Notes under the pieces: generated by a model
The model's database searches: none
Told to the model about the DNA's origin: nothing
Seen by the model: only the letters and a program-made list of their open reading frames with translations
Source: Microbulbifer variabilis
GTDB lineage: Bacteria; Pseudomonadota; Gammaproteobacteria; Pseudomonadales; Cellvibrionaceae
Assembly (NCBI RefSeq): GCF_023716485.1
Contig: NZ_CP092418.1
Span: 1,347,001-1,411,000, forward strand
Direction of reading: 5' to 3'
DNA length: 64,000 nt
Program-made: the position numbers and the translations under genes
Shown: positions 9,384 to 18,667 of the stretch, piece by piece
How the letters are laid out: each line of letters starts with the position of its first letter
How positions within the stretch are numbered: position 1 is the first letter of the stretch

Positions 9384-10892
9384 ATGACCACTATCCGCCA
9401 GGATGATCTGATCGACAGCGTTGCTGATGCGCTGCAATTTATCTCTTACTACCACCCACAGGACTTCATTCAGGCCCTGAACAAGGCTTATGAGAAAGAG
9501 GTCAACCCGGCGGCCAAAGACGCCATGGCCCAGATCCTGATCAATTCACGGATGTGTGCCGAGGGCCACCGCCCTATCTGCCAGGATACCGGCATTGTCA
9601 CCGTGAAGTTGAAAGTGGGTATGAATGTGCGTTGGGAAGCGGACATGAGCGTTACCGACATGGTCAACGAAGGTGTGCGCCGCGCTTATCAGAATGCCAG
9701 CAACGTGTTGCGCGCCTCTATTCTTGCCGACCCAGATGGCGCCCGTAAGAATACCGGCGATAACACTCCGGCAGTGATTCACTATGAAATCGTTCCTGGT
9801 GAAACTGTGGAAGTGTATGTGGCAGCTAAAGGTGGTGGCAGTGAAGCCAAGACCAAATTTGCCATGCTCAACCCCTCTGATTCTGTAGTGGATTGGGTTC
9901 TGAAGATGGTGCCTCAGATGGGTGCTGGCTGGTGTCCGCCGGGCATGCTGGGTATTGGCATTGGCGGTACAGCTGAGAAAGCTATGTTGCTGGCCAAAGA
10001 ATCCCTGCTCGATCCTATCGATATCCAGGAGTTGCAGGAGCGCGGTGCCTCCAACCGTGCCGAAGAGTTGCGCCTGGAACTATACGATTCCGTCAACAAG
10101 CTGGGTATTGGTGCCCAGGGCCTGGGTGGCTTGACCACTGTCTTGGACGTGAAAGTGAAGGATTATCCCACTCACGCAGCAAATAAGGCCGTAGCAATTA
10201 TTCCCAACTGCGCCGCTACTCGTCATACTCACTTCACTCTTGATGGCTCTGGCCCCGCGCGCCAGACTCCGCCGAAGCTGGAAGACTGGCCGGAAATTAC
10301 TCGAGAAGCTGGCAGCAATACTCGCCGTGTCAACCTGGATACCGTTACTGCAGAGGATGTACAGAGCTGGCAGCCCGGTGAAACCTTGCTGCTGAATGGC
10401 AAGATGCTTACTGGTCGCGACGCCGCTCACAAGAAAATGGTGGATATCCTAGCGAAAGGGGAGAAGCTGCCAGTGGACCTGACTGGCCGCTTTATCTATT
10501 ACGTAGGGCCGGTAGATCCTGTGCGCGATGAAGTAGTTGGCCCCGCAGGCCCAACTACCGCCACCCGTATGGATAAATTTACGCGCACCATGCTCGAAGA
10601 GACCGGCCTGCAAGGGATGATCGGTAAGGCAGAGCGTGGCCCAATGGCAATTGAAGCGATTCGTGACAATAAAGCGGTGTACCTAATGGCTGTGGGTGGC
10701 GCTGCGTACTTGGTGGCTCAGGCGATTAAAGCCTCCAAGGTAATTGCCTTTCCGGAGCTGGGTATGGAAGCCATCTACGAGTTTGAGGTGGAGGAGATGC
10801 CAGTAACCGTAGCAGTCGATAGCCAAGGTGAGTCTGTGCATACCACGGGACCATTGATCTGGAAGGCGAAAATTGAGGAGGGTATCGCCTAA
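9384..10892 (+). CDS. Class I (Fe-S) fumarate hydratase
   Basis: A 502-residue cytoplasmic enzyme that interconverts fumarate and malate in the TCA cycle using an oxygen-sensitive [4Fe-4S] cluster. Cluster and active-site signatures are visible: NSRMCAEGHRPICQDTG near residues 54-70, a Gly-rich WCPPGMLGIGIGG segment, PNCAATRHTHF, and the C-terminal beta domain beginning near WQPGETLLLNGKM. It is the one-chain FumA/FumB-type enzyme, close to the roughly 507-residue pseudomonad form. GGAG precedes the ATG. Neighbouring sodB fits protection of Fe-S enzymes, but the two are in separate transcripts. Confidence 0.93.
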   Translation: MTTIRQDDLIDSVADALQFISYYHPQDFIQALNKAYEKEVNPAAKDAMAQILINSRMCAEGHRPICQDTGIVTVKLKVGMNVRWEADMSVTDMVNEGVRRAYQNASNVLRASILADPDGARKNTGDNTPAVIHYEIVPGETVEVYVAAKGGGSEAKTKFAMLNPSDSVVDWVLKMVPQMGAGWCPPGMLGIGIGGTAEKAMLLAKESLLDPIDIQELQERGASNRAEELRLELYDSVNKLGIGAQGLGGLTTVLDVKVKDYPTHAANKAVAIIPNCAATRHTHFTLDGSGPARQTPPKLEDWPEITREAGSNTRRVNLDTVTAEDVQSWQPGETLLLNGKMLTGRDAAHKKMVDILAKGEKLPVDLTGRFIYYVGPVDPVRDEVVGPAGPTTATRMDKFTRTMLEETGLQGMIGKAERGPMAIEAIRDNKAVYLMAVGGAAYLVAQAIKASKVIAFPELGMEAIYEFEVEEMPVTVAVDSQGESVHTTGPLIWKAKIEEGIA

Positions 10893-10911
10893 GGGCTGCC
10901 CCAATTTAAAC

Positions 10912-10942
10912 AAGCCGGGTCCGCGAGGTTCCCGGCTTTTTT
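10912..10942 (+). terminator. Rho-independent terminator after fumarase
   Basis: AAGCCGGG / CCCGGCTT stem with an 11-nt loop followed by T6. Confidence 0.85.
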
Positions 10943-11077
10943 GTCTTCAAGCTTTTCGGGGTGAAGTTTGGCGGGACTAGGTTGTCTTCTCAGCTAGTCA
11001 CGGTAAAACAGGCATAGTAAAAGCCTAACCTGATGCCTCAATTAGATTCATTCTGGTACAGCCCACTCCAAAAGCCT

Positions 11078-11995
11078 CTACATCCCCAGCTCTGGGTAAA
11101 GCTGCAAAATGGTTTCTCTTAACCAGCGATGGGCGGGGTTGTTGGTTTGTGACTTATGCCAAATCAGCTGCAGGCTGACCTTGGGGAAATCCATAGGCAG
11201 CTCAATTGTACGAACAGGTAGTGCTCGGTAATGAGAGGACTTCATCATCCTTGCGGGTACAACGGCAATTAAATCGGTGGTGGCGACTATATGAGGAAAG
11301 GAGGAAAGGTGAGGGACACGCAGGCAAATATTGCGCTGCAATTTATTCGGTCTGGCCAGCCTCTCCATCGGTGAGCCTACGGGGTTTCCTCTCAGCAATG
11401 ATATTTGTGGTATTGATTGAAAATCCGCCTCAGAGATGGATTTTCCTACCTTCTCATTATGCTCCCCTGCGATCACCACCAATTCTTCTTCGGCAATAAT
11501 CAGGCTGCTGTAATTGGGAGATTCTAATGGTAAATAATCGATAATTAAGTCGACTTCACCATTGCTTACCATTCTGGAAGTCATCTCTGATTCGTCAGGT
11601 AATATTGTGAGCTTTATCCCTGGTGCATACTCTCGTAGCCAGGCGCTGAGTCCTGGAATCATAAGGGTTTCCACCACATCTGGTAGAACAATCGAAAAAT
11701 CCCGTTCTGCCTCGCGATGTTCAAAGTCGAGCTGCCGGAAGCTTGATCTCACTGCCCCAAGAGCCGTGTGAATGGAAGGGTGTAGTGCCAGCGCACGCTC
11801 GGTAGGGCGTAGGCCTTTTGCGGTGCGGATAAAAAGTGCATCGTTATAGGTGGATCTCAAACGCTTTAAGGCAGCACTTACTGCAGGTTGGCTCATGTGT
11901 AGCTTTACTGCAGCCCTAGTCAGGTTGCGTTCGACCATCAGGGCATCAAATACAGGCAGTAAATTCAAGTCCATTGATCTGAGATGATTCGACAT
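11078..11995 (-). CDS. LysR family transcriptional regulator
   Basis: A 305-residue regulator with a winged HTH at the N-terminus (LTRAAVKLHMSQPAVSAALK) followed by MDLNLLPVFDALMVERN-type NodD/NahR-like sequence and a LysR substrate-binding domain. I chose ATG 11995 rather than GTG 12007 because GAGA lies 7 nt before it and the DLNLLPVF start is then near the N-terminus as in relatives. It is divergent from the membrane hydroxylase at 12208, which is its most likely target. The effector is unknown. Confidence 0.85.
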   Translation of the reverse strand: MSNHLRSMDLNLLPVFDALMVERNLTRAAVKLHMSQPAVSAALKRLRSTYNDALFIRTAKGLRPTERALALHPSIHTALGAVRSSFRQLDFEHREAERDFSIVLPDVVETLMIPGLSAWLREYAPGIKLTILPDESEMTSRMVSNGEVDLIIDYLPLESPNYSSLIIAEEELVVIAGEHNEKVGKSISEADFQSIPQISLLRGNPVGSPMERLARPNKLQRNICLRVPHLSSFPHIVATTDLIAVVPARMMKSSHYRALPVRTIELPMDFPKVSLQLIWHKSQTNNPAHRWLRETILQLYPELGM

Positions 11996-12207
11996 TATCA
12001 ATCTCACAAATAATGCTGTTAATTATTATTTATTAGAATTCCATCATCCGCCTGATTATATTTCTGGTCAATCAAATTCTTAAATTTTCTAGTGCAAATG
12101 ATGAGGGGCACTCTGTACATCGCTATTAGATGGAAGTAATCAAACTGCCGGGTTTTGATTGTTTATATAGTTTTACGGAATTCCAACGCTAATAAAAAGG
12201 AGCAAAT

Positions 12208-12894
12208 ATGTCGATCAATCACGATGCGGCCCCTTTCAGGGCTGGATACAGGGCGCGAGTGAAAGGCCGTTACCATGGATGGCTTCATCTGATGGGTATT
12301 CTAGCTATTGGTGCCGGGGTTTGCATCTTCTGCATGTTTCAATTGGATTTGTTAAAAACTTGGGAGCTGTTAGTGATCCCCGCAGGGACTGTTATATATA
12401 ATTTTTCGGAATACGCTAGTCACCGTTGGGCTGGACATAAAAAGATTCGGATTGCAGGGCTGTTTTATCGCAGACATACTGGGGATCATCACAGTTTTTT
12501 CTCTCCACCCCTATTTTCTATTGACTCTACCAGAGACTGGAGAATAGTACTTTTCCCCACTTATTTAACTGCGACTCTTGCTTTAGTGATTGCACCAATT
12601 TTAGGATACTTTTTCTCCATACTTTTTTCGATGAATGCTGGTTACCTCTTGATTGTGACTATGGTGGGAAATCATTTGGGTTATGAATTGTTGCACTTGG
12701 GATACCACCAGCCTCTAAATCATTGGTTCCATCGAGTTCCCGTTTTGCGTGAGTTGGCTCAATTGCATCGCATACATCATCAACGTAAGTGGATGAATAA
12801 ATGTAATTTTAATTTGACTATCCCTCTGTTTGATCTTTTGCTGGGCACTTTTCACTGGAAATCTAATGGATCTTGTCAGAAGAGTGAGAGTTAG
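12208..12894 (+). CDS. Fatty acid hydroxylase / sterol desaturase superfamily membrane protein
   Basis: A 228-residue integral membrane protein with about four hydrophobic segments and the His-rich di-iron motifs of the superfamily: HRWAGH (residues 72-77), RRHTGDHH (88-95), and HLGYHQ plus HRIHHQ in the C-terminal half. Members hydroxylate or desaturate fatty acids, sterols or carotenoids with O2. The exact substrate is unknown. A strong RBS (AAAAAGGAG) precedes the ATG. The divergent LysR gene suggests substrate-responsive control. It ends 20 nt before the convergent DUF885 gene with no clear hairpin between them. Confidence 0.8.
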   Translation: MSINHDAAPFRAGYRARVKGRYHGWLHLMGILAIGAGVCIFCMFQLDLLKTWELLVIPAGTVIYNFSEYASHRWAGHKKIRIAGLFYRRHTGDHHSFFSPPLFSIDSTRDWRIVLFPTYLTATLALVIAPILGYFFSILFSMNAGYLLIVTMVGNHLGYELLHLGYHQPLNHWFHRVPVLRELAQLHRIHHQRKWMNKCNFNLTIPLFDLLLGTFHWKSNGSCQKSES

Positions 12895-12914
12895 AGCTCT
12901 ACAGAGTGCTTGGT

Positions 12915-14738
12915 TCAAATAGAACCCGTCTTCTCCAGTTGGGTCAACATTAGTTCTCGAATAATCGGCACTGGCGCACTGCCAAAACTTAGAAAGCTTT
13001 CATGGAATTCCTTTAAGTTGAATTTATCTCCGAGCTTATTCTTTACTTCTTCGCGCAAGGCAAGGATATCTGTAAATCCGGCAAAATAGCTGGTGAGTTG
13101 AACCTGGCTGAGAGTTGCTCTACGCCACTTCCCCTCCGCCTCAGCCCGTTGTTGAAAAGCCCCATCAACCATTAAATTCATTGCTTCGGCTTCTGTCATG
13201 CCCTTGACTTGTACACCGTAATCCAAAATGGTGTTGGTAATCACGCGTAAATTCCACTTGTAGTACATCAGCCAGAGTTCCGGCGAAAAATCACCGTATC
13301 CAGCCTCCAGCATCATACGTTCGGCATAGACCGCCCAGCCTTCAATCATGGCGCTGTTACCGAAGATGGTTTTAATAATACTCGGAGACTGGTTGGCATA
13401 AACCAACTGGGTATAGTGACCGGGGATGGCTTCGTGAATGTTCAGTATTTGCAAAGTGTAATGGTTATATTCCCGCAGCAGGCTATTCGCTTGCTCATCA
13501 CTGTAATTCTCTATGGGCAACACATTGTAATAGGTATTGGCATTCTTATCGTAGGGACCAGGTGCATTGATAGAGGCAACAGCAAAGCCACGAAGATAGG
13601 GGGGGGTAGTGCGTACTATTAGTGGCTTTTCTTTGTGCAGGTCGAGTAGATTGTGCTGTGTGACAAAGTTTGCCAGCTGTGGTATTTGCTTTTCTATAAC
13701 CTCTTTGAATGTATCTTTACTGGCATGATTAAGGGATAGTTTTTCGAGTAGGCGCCGGACCTTTTCCATTTGATTTGATGGTGACTGGGTATCGGGAAAA
13801 TGTTTCGGCCAAAGTTGCTCGGTGAGCGCCGCCATTTTACTGTGGACCTGTTGTTTTTCTTCCAAAGCACGCAGGTAGAGGGCGCTGGCACTGGTATCAA
13901 TCTGAATATCAAAGCGGAATTTTTCTTCATATAGCTTTTCTCCAATACGGAAATCACGAAACCTTGCAGATTTTTCCAGGCTGGTTTTTAAATTTTTTAA
14001 AAAGTTTACATAGTCTTTTATCGCTTCACGGGAGGCGTGCAGACGTTGCCTGAATACTTCTTTTTCATCATCAAACATCTGGCTGCTTTCTACCAGGTTT
14101 TCTACCCTAGTCCCAAAAACTTCCAGGGCACCTTCGTTCTGTTGAATAGCCAACATTAATTGTGGCGCGGCGGGCCTACGGATAGCCTGCTTTGCGGCTT
14201 GGTAGTAATCGGGAACCAAGCGCATACGCGTATTGAAGGTGCGCAGTCGGTTTTTGAGGGGGGCGTACTCGGTATTTAAAATCAGGGCAAAAGGATGGGA
14301 TACGTTATATATGGAGGGGTCCCACTGGTAGGATTTGAAGGTGGTATATTCCCACTGCAGGCGCTGTAGGAAATTCATAATAAGCGCCATATCGGTGAGG
14401 GAAGAAATACTGAGTAATTCACTATCCAGAGCGGCGAACTTGCGTTCATAAGTTTGAGCGAAGTCCAGTAGATAGGCGCGGAAGGCCTTGTCAGGCACTT
14501 GTAAATGTATGGCAGCCTCATAATAGCCTTCGCGGACTGCCCAGGAAGGAAACAGTTTCCACAGACCGTTAACGAACTGTTGGCTCAGCTGCTGAAAGGC
14601 CAGTTCCATCTCGGCACGCATTTCAATCATCGTTTCAACTTGAGGGGGCACTATGCGCTTCCTATCGGTACCTTGGGGGCCACAGGCACAAACAAGAGTG
14701 AGCGACGTCAAAATCAACAGTTTAAGAGGGGCTTTCAT
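12915..14738 (-). CDS. DUF885 family lipoprotein (divergent member)
   Basis: A 607-residue lipoprotein starting MKAPLKLLILTSLTLVCAC, with the lipobox Cys near residue 19. The family motif is present in a variant form, HEAIPGHY (Tyr in place of the usual last His), followed by MIEGWAVYAERM, which keeps the candidate Glu ligand. The N-terminal half is much more divergent from the 3560 and 5463 genes than they are from each other. The ORF opens with a TTG at 14753, but the ATG at 14738 behind AAGGAT fits the signal peptide better. It is the third DUF885 gene in the window. Substrate unknown. Confidence 0.8.
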   Translation of the reverse strand: MKAPLKLLILTSLTLVCACGPQGTDRKRIVPPQVETMIEMRAEMELAFQQLSQQFVNGLWKLFPSWAVREGYYEAAIHLQVPDKAFRAYLLDFAQTYERKFAALDSELLSISSLTDMALIMNFLQRLQWEYTTFKSYQWDPSIYNVSHPFALILNTEYAPLKNRLRTFNTRMRLVPDYYQAAKQAIRRPAAPQLMLAIQQNEGALEVFGTRVENLVESSQMFDDEKEVFRQRLHASREAIKDYVNFLKNLKTSLEKSARFRDFRIGEKLYEEKFRFDIQIDTSASALYLRALEEKQQVHSKMAALTEQLWPKHFPDTQSPSNQMEKVRRLLEKLSLNHASKDTFKEVIEKQIPQLANFVTQHNLLDLHKEKPLIVRTTPPYLRGFAVASINAPGPYDKNANTYYNVLPIENYSDEQANSLLREYNHYTLQILNIHEAIPGHYTQLVYANQSPSIIKTIFGNSAMIEGWAVYAERMMLEAGYGDFSPELWLMYYKWNLRVITNTILDYGVQVKGMTEAEAMNLMVDGAFQQRAEAEGKWRRATLSQVQLTSYFAGFTDILALREEVKNKLGDKFNLKEFHESFLSFGSAPVPIIRELMLTQLEKTGSI

Positions 14739-15002
14739 GGCGATCCTTGCCAAAAGGGGTTTATAAACGCTTGTGTATCTGCTTAAAAATTATCATATCG
14801 GCCGGAGACCCTTGATCAGCCTGACAATGGTTGTTTACACCGTGAATTGATATCCAAGCATTTAGCACACTGTCCCATATTGGCGAGTGAAAACCGTAGA
14901 TAATGCGTTTTTAACGTCCGCGCTTGTGTCGTGGAAGAGCCCCGGTTAGAGTGAGCCCCACGTGAAATAACCGATAATAAACAAGGTTTTGAGGATTTAT
15001 TC

Positions 15003-15347
15003 ATGACTGAGCTAGCCCAACAACAGTGTGAAGCCTGCCGCGCCGATGCCCCTCTCGTCAGCGATGACGAGCTGCCAGGATTGCTGCGCCAAATTCCCGA
15101 TTGGACGCCAATGACCCGCGACGGCATTATGCAGCTGGAGCGCGTGTTCAAGTTCCGGAATTTCAAGCAGGCCTTGGCGTTTACTAACCGTGTAGGTGCC
15201 ATCGCCGAAGAAGTGGGCCACCACCCGGCACTGCTTACGGAGTGGGGTAAGGTAACCGTGACCTGGTGGAGCCATGAGGCCAAGGGGTTGCACAAGAATG
15301 ATTTTATTATGGCTGCGCGCACCGACCAGCAAGTAGATGCAGACTAA
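15003..15347 (+). CDS. phhB: Pterin-4-alpha-carbinolamine dehydratase
   Basis: A 114-residue protein matching the PCD/DCoH family, which dehydrates 4a-hydroxytetrahydropterin so that the cofactor of phenylalanine hydroxylase can be recycled. The diagnostic stretch [20 protein letters not shown] with the paired active-site histidines and the C-terminal [11 protein letters not shown] are present. GAGGA lies upstream of the ATG. No phhA is adjacent, so its partner lies elsewhere; some homologues have no hydroxylase partner. Confidence 0.9.
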   Translation: MTELAQQQCEACRADAPLVSDDELPGLLRQIPDWTPMTRDGIMQLERVFKFRNFKQALAFTNRVGAIAEEVGHHPALLTEWGKVTVTWWSHEAKGLHKNDFIMAARTDQQVDAD

Positions 15348-15358
15348 GCATCTCCCAA

Positions 15359-15380
15359 GGGCGCATCTAGCGCCCCAATT
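15359..15380 (+). terminator. Hairpin after phhB
   Basis: GGGCGC / GCGCCC stem with a 5-nt loop, followed by a short AATTTT tract. It is a weak intrinsic terminator. Confidence 0.5.
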
Positions 15381-15535
15381 TTCTGTCATCCCGCGTCATT
15401 TCTAAACTGAGGTTGCCCTAGAGGGAACCCTTCGGCTCTATTCACTCCGCTAAATACCTCCTGGTTCCGGAGTCGTTCGGTAGCCCCTGTATATCAATAG
15501 TTGAAAGTGTGTGCCCTGGATAAAGGAGAGAGATT

Positions 15536-16003
15536 TTGTCTGAGTATACTTCTACAGTGGTCTGGCAACGTGACGGCCAGATTTTTACTGACAATCAATA
15601 CAGCCGCGCTCATACTTGGCAGTTTGATGGCGGTTTGTCAGTTCCTGCCTCTTCATCTCCCCATATTGTCCCAATCCCCTACTCACACCCGGAAAATGTC
15701 GACCCAGAAGAAGCTTTCGTGGCGTCGCTATCCAGTTGTCATATGTTGTTTTTCCTTGCAATTGCCGCAAAAAGGGGTTTCGTCATTGATGAGTATCGCG
15801 ATGAAGCGATAGGTGTGATGGGCACAATAGAGGGAGGTAAGTTGGCCATGACTAAGGTCACCCTGAGACCTTTGATCCGCTTTTCTGGCGAAAAGAAACC
15901 TAGTCGCGAGCAATTGGAAAAAATCCACCATCTTTCCCACAAGCAGTGCTTTATTGCTAACTCCGTAAAAACAGAAGTGGTTACTGAGATTCGGGAGGTA
16001 TAA
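15536..16003 (+). CDS. OsmC family protein (peroxiredoxin-like), TTG start
   Basis: A 155-residue OsmC/Ohr-fold protein. The two redox cysteines are Cys68 (SLSSCHMLFF) and Cys138 (HKQCFIANSVKTEV), the pair used to reduce organic hydroperoxides. The start is a TTG at 15536, with AAGGAG 7 nt upstream; no ATG is in a suitable place. It belongs to the YhfA/OsmC-like branch rather than clear Ohr, because the N-terminal region (TVVWQRDGQIFTDNQYSRAH) resembles that group. A GNAT gene follows 49 nt later, perhaps in the same transcript. Confidence 0.82.
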   Translation: MSEYTSTVVWQRDGQIFTDNQYSRAHTWQFDGGLSVPASSSPHIVPIPYSHPENVDPEEAFVASLSSCHMLFFLAIAAKRGFVIDEYRDEAIGVMGTIEGGKLAMTKVTLRPLIRFSGEKKPSREQLEKIHHLSHKQCFIANSVKTEVVTEIREV

Positions 16004-16052
16004 CTACTCATTGAAGTGAGTAGGTTTCATAAATACTCATGTAGACGGCAGT

Positions 16053-16448
16053 ATGTTTAAAGTTATTGAAACTGTAGCTTCAGTTGAGGATTTTCTTCGC
16101 CTCAGGCAGATTAGTGGGCTATCCCCAAGAAGTCGGGAGGCCGCAGAGAAGGGGTTGCCAAATAGCCTCTATGGCATTCACATTCAAACTCATTCAACCA
16201 CCATTGCCATGGGGCGGGTGGTTGGTGATGGAGACTTAAATTTTGAGATTGTGGATGTCGCTGTCGCCCCAACTTATCAAGGTCAAGGGTGGGGAAGGGT
16301 TGTGATGGAACACATTATGTCTTATTTGGATCGTGAAGCGCTTCCTTCTACTTATATTACCCTTATGGCGGATGTACCGGAGCTGTACGAGAAGTTTGGC
16401 TTTAAGTTAAGCAGCCCTGAAAGTGAAGGGATGTACATGTTGAAGTAG
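16053..16448 (+). CDS. GNAT family N-acetyltransferase
   Basis: A 131-residue single-domain acetyltransferase. Motif A (VAVAPTYQGQGWGRVVMEH, residues about 68-86) provides the acetyl-CoA pyrophosphate loop (Q-x-x-G-x-G-x), followed by ADVPELYEKFGFK, the usual C-terminal strand-helix. Substrate unknown. The RBS is weak. The position after the OsmC gene suggests co-transcription but no functional link. Confidence 0.8.
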   Translation: MFKVIETVASVEDFLRLRQISGLSPRSREAAEKGLPNSLYGIHIQTHSTTIAMGRVVGDGDLNFEIVDVAVAPTYQGQGWGRVVMEHIMSYLDREALPSTYITLMADVPELYEKFGFKLSSPESEGMYMLK

Positions 16449-16567
16449 ATTTATTTCAAAGTATGTAAATTCTTGGCTGTAATTAAGGCCATATTGGGTA
16501 TCGGGTAGAGTGTTTTATATTCAGCGATGTTTTTAGAGTAATTTGTACACCTTGTGTTTCTTTCTGT

Positions 16568-17632
16568 TCATTTTTTTAGTGGCTTAAATACATCCGTGAT
16601 ATCTCCAACCAATTTGGGGTTCTTTGGGTCGGCAACCCGCTTTCCTGTGCCCTTTGAAAAATCGATTCCATGTAAATCTATCCAAACAATATTTGGATTT
16701 TTAACCCAGTTGAAATAGTAAATTCGGCGGTTTAAATCAATCACCGAAAGCCACCAAGTGGGATAAGTAGCTGGTTCTTTAGTTCCTTCTTCCTGGCTGG
16801 GACGGCTATAAGGTGCGCCAAAAGGAACGGCCACAGTGCGGATTGCACTTAGAAGGTAAGAGACTGCCTGAATAGCATTGGCAGGTTTTGGTAGATTGTG
16901 TTGATAGTAAGATAATCTAACAAAACGGTCAGCGCCATCAATCCCTCCAGGAACAGATTTAAGCCCTCCAAAGCCTTGGTAAAAAGGCAGGTTTTGAAGC
17001 TGCCATCCATATGGTGGGTCATTTGTCATGACCGAAAATTTCTTACCGTGATGTACAACTAATTTACCATCGATTATTTCGAAGATAGCTGAATCACCAC
17101 TTGGGTCCTCTATTGTCATATGTGCACCAAGTACTTCGCCACCAACTTTCACTGGCGATATGCGTATATTTTTCATCCCAATGACGGCATCTGCGACTGT
17201 AGCATGGTTATCGAGAATAAAACGCAGCCAGCGCATATAGGATACTCCTGGCGTATTATTTGGTTTGGCGTAGCGGGTTGCTCCAAGATATAAAATATGT
17301 GCTGTTAGACCTTTCTCGTTAATTCCGTCGGTAGCACCGTCATTATTTGAGAAGCCATATTGGCGGGCATAAGGAATAATGCTTTGTACAACACTTCCAT
17401 ATTTTGAAGTCCATTTGGCGGGGTTATGGCCATCCTCACCAACCATCTTCATACCTCGAGGATTTATAAAAAGAATATCCTCAAAAGAATGTCCCCAATC
17501 CATTGATCTGGCGGCAAAAACACCTTGCTCAGTATTCCAGGTAACCCGGGAGCATGCATAGAGTATCGATGGCCAGGAAAATAGGAGCAACGTTATAATC
17601 AACGGCACTTTATTTGTAGCTGTTTTGATCAC
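16568..17632 (-). CDS. Exported linear amide C-N hydrolase (choloylglycine hydrolase / penicillin V acylase family)
   Basis: A 354-residue Ntn-hydrolase with a signal peptide (KVPLIITLLLFSWPSILYA) whose cleavage exposes Cys27 in ACSRVTW, the N-terminal nucleophile of this family. The following FAARSMDWGHSFEDIL is the typical active-site strand with Asp near residue 45. Family members cleave bile-salt amides, penicillin V or N-acyl homoserine lactones; Gram-negative periplasmic ones often act on acyl-homoserine lactones. The substrate here is not determinable. It starts with GTG. It is divergent from the amidohydrolase pseudogene across a 1-kb gap. Confidence 0.83.
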   Translation of the reverse strand: MIKTATNKVPLIITLLLFSWPSILYACSRVTWNTEQGVFAARSMDWGHSFEDILFINPRGMKMVGEDGHNPAKWTSKYGSVVQSIIPYARQYGFSNNDGATDGINEKGLTAHILYLGATRYAKPNNTPGVSYMRWLRFILDNHATVADAVIGMKNIRISPVKVGGEVLGAHMTIEDPSGDSAIFEIIDGKLVVHHGKKFSVMTNDPPYGWQLQNLPFYQGFGGLKSVPGGIDGADRFVRLSYYQHNLPKPANAIQAVSYLLSAIRTVAVPFGAPYSRPSQEEGTKEPATYPTWWLSVIDLNRRIYYFNWVKNPNIVWIDLHGIDFSKGTGKRVADPKNPKLVGDITDVFKPLKK

Positions 17633-18667
17633 TTCTTGACCTGTATATTTAGGGTGATTAAAAGCATGCAGTTTAGTTGTCTTTTCTAAGAATATCTGTC
17701 TGTCTTGGCTTCAAGAGAGCCAATATTTAATACATGATAAGCTTGTAGATTCCAAATTTTTAAGGGGTTCTCTTGGGTTTCGTGAGGTCGGTCTTATCTG
17801 TCTCTGCCGAAAGATAAAAGTTTCTGAGCAATGTGCTAGGAATTTATGTAGGTACGTGAGAGCTTATGGTTTTGAGCAATTTGTTGTAGGGTTGGCAAGT
17901 TGATATTACGTCGTCTTTAGGTGTAGTCATCATTTCCTTCTTAGGGGTTTTATTCTAAGTTGTTTATTTGTTTATTTGTTTATTTGTTTATTTGTTTATT
18001 TGTTTGTTTGTTTGTTTGTTTATTTGTTAATTGTGTTAAGTGGATTGCAAGAATTTCAATAGATGCTGCGGTAAGTTCTCTAGATGCTTATTTTTTTGAT
18101 TTGTGTAATTTTTATTCTTTCTAATGCTTTATTAATGGAGGTGAACGACTGCGTGTGGGTAGGATAGCCACTGAGTTATAAATCGATAAAAAATTAATGT
18201 TACAGCCCCAGTTCTTTGACCGGAATATTTTTATCTTCTCATTATGTATTCTTGATTGTATTTTGGTCTGTATATTTTGTTGTTCAGTGCGATATATAAT
18301 GATAGCTTATCGTGAAAAATTAATGTTTTCTCTATTATGTCGGGATTTGATCATGCGTTATGAAATATGGGCTTGATGGTGAGCGATGCTGCAATATGTT
18401 TACACTCAGAGATAAGATAACTGTTTAGACTATGTGAGAGATGAATGTATTGTCTGATTTATGGTCTTTGCAGTGTTGCTCGTTAAGTTAGTAGGGTGTA
18501 TATAGGTCAAAACTAGCTATGCGATTCGATGTTGGTTGAAAAACTATGAAGCGCTATTGGGTATGTCTATTTAGATAATGCATGTTCAGCGCTTTTAGTT
18601 GAGTGGGGGGCTTTTTATCCTGTTTTGTCGATTTGAATTTATCACCAGCTAATAGAAGGAAATTTTA
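17633..18667. other. 1-kb AT-rich intergenic region
   Basis: No coding sequence, RNA gene or insertion sequence was recognised. It is clearly more AT-rich than the flanking genes and contains the 8-bp tandem repeat listed separately. Sequence composition suggests acquired or degraded DNA, but no parent gene is identifiable by eye. Confidence 0.5.
17961..18028. repeat. TGTTTATT octamer / TGTT tetramer tandem repeat
   Basis: Five exact copies of TGTTTATT (17961-18000), then five TGTT units (18001-18020), then TATTTGTT. The array behaves as a tetranucleotide microsatellite (TGTT/TATT) 68 bp long. It lies about 640 bp upstream of the frameshifted amidohydrolase gene. Confidence 0.95.

Noticed and set aside
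15376..15535. Possible tRNA-like or small RNA structure between phhB and the OsmC gene
   Set aside because: No acceptor stem, T-loop or CCA pattern could be assembled; no tRNA-like GGTTCGAATCC was found anywhere in the window.
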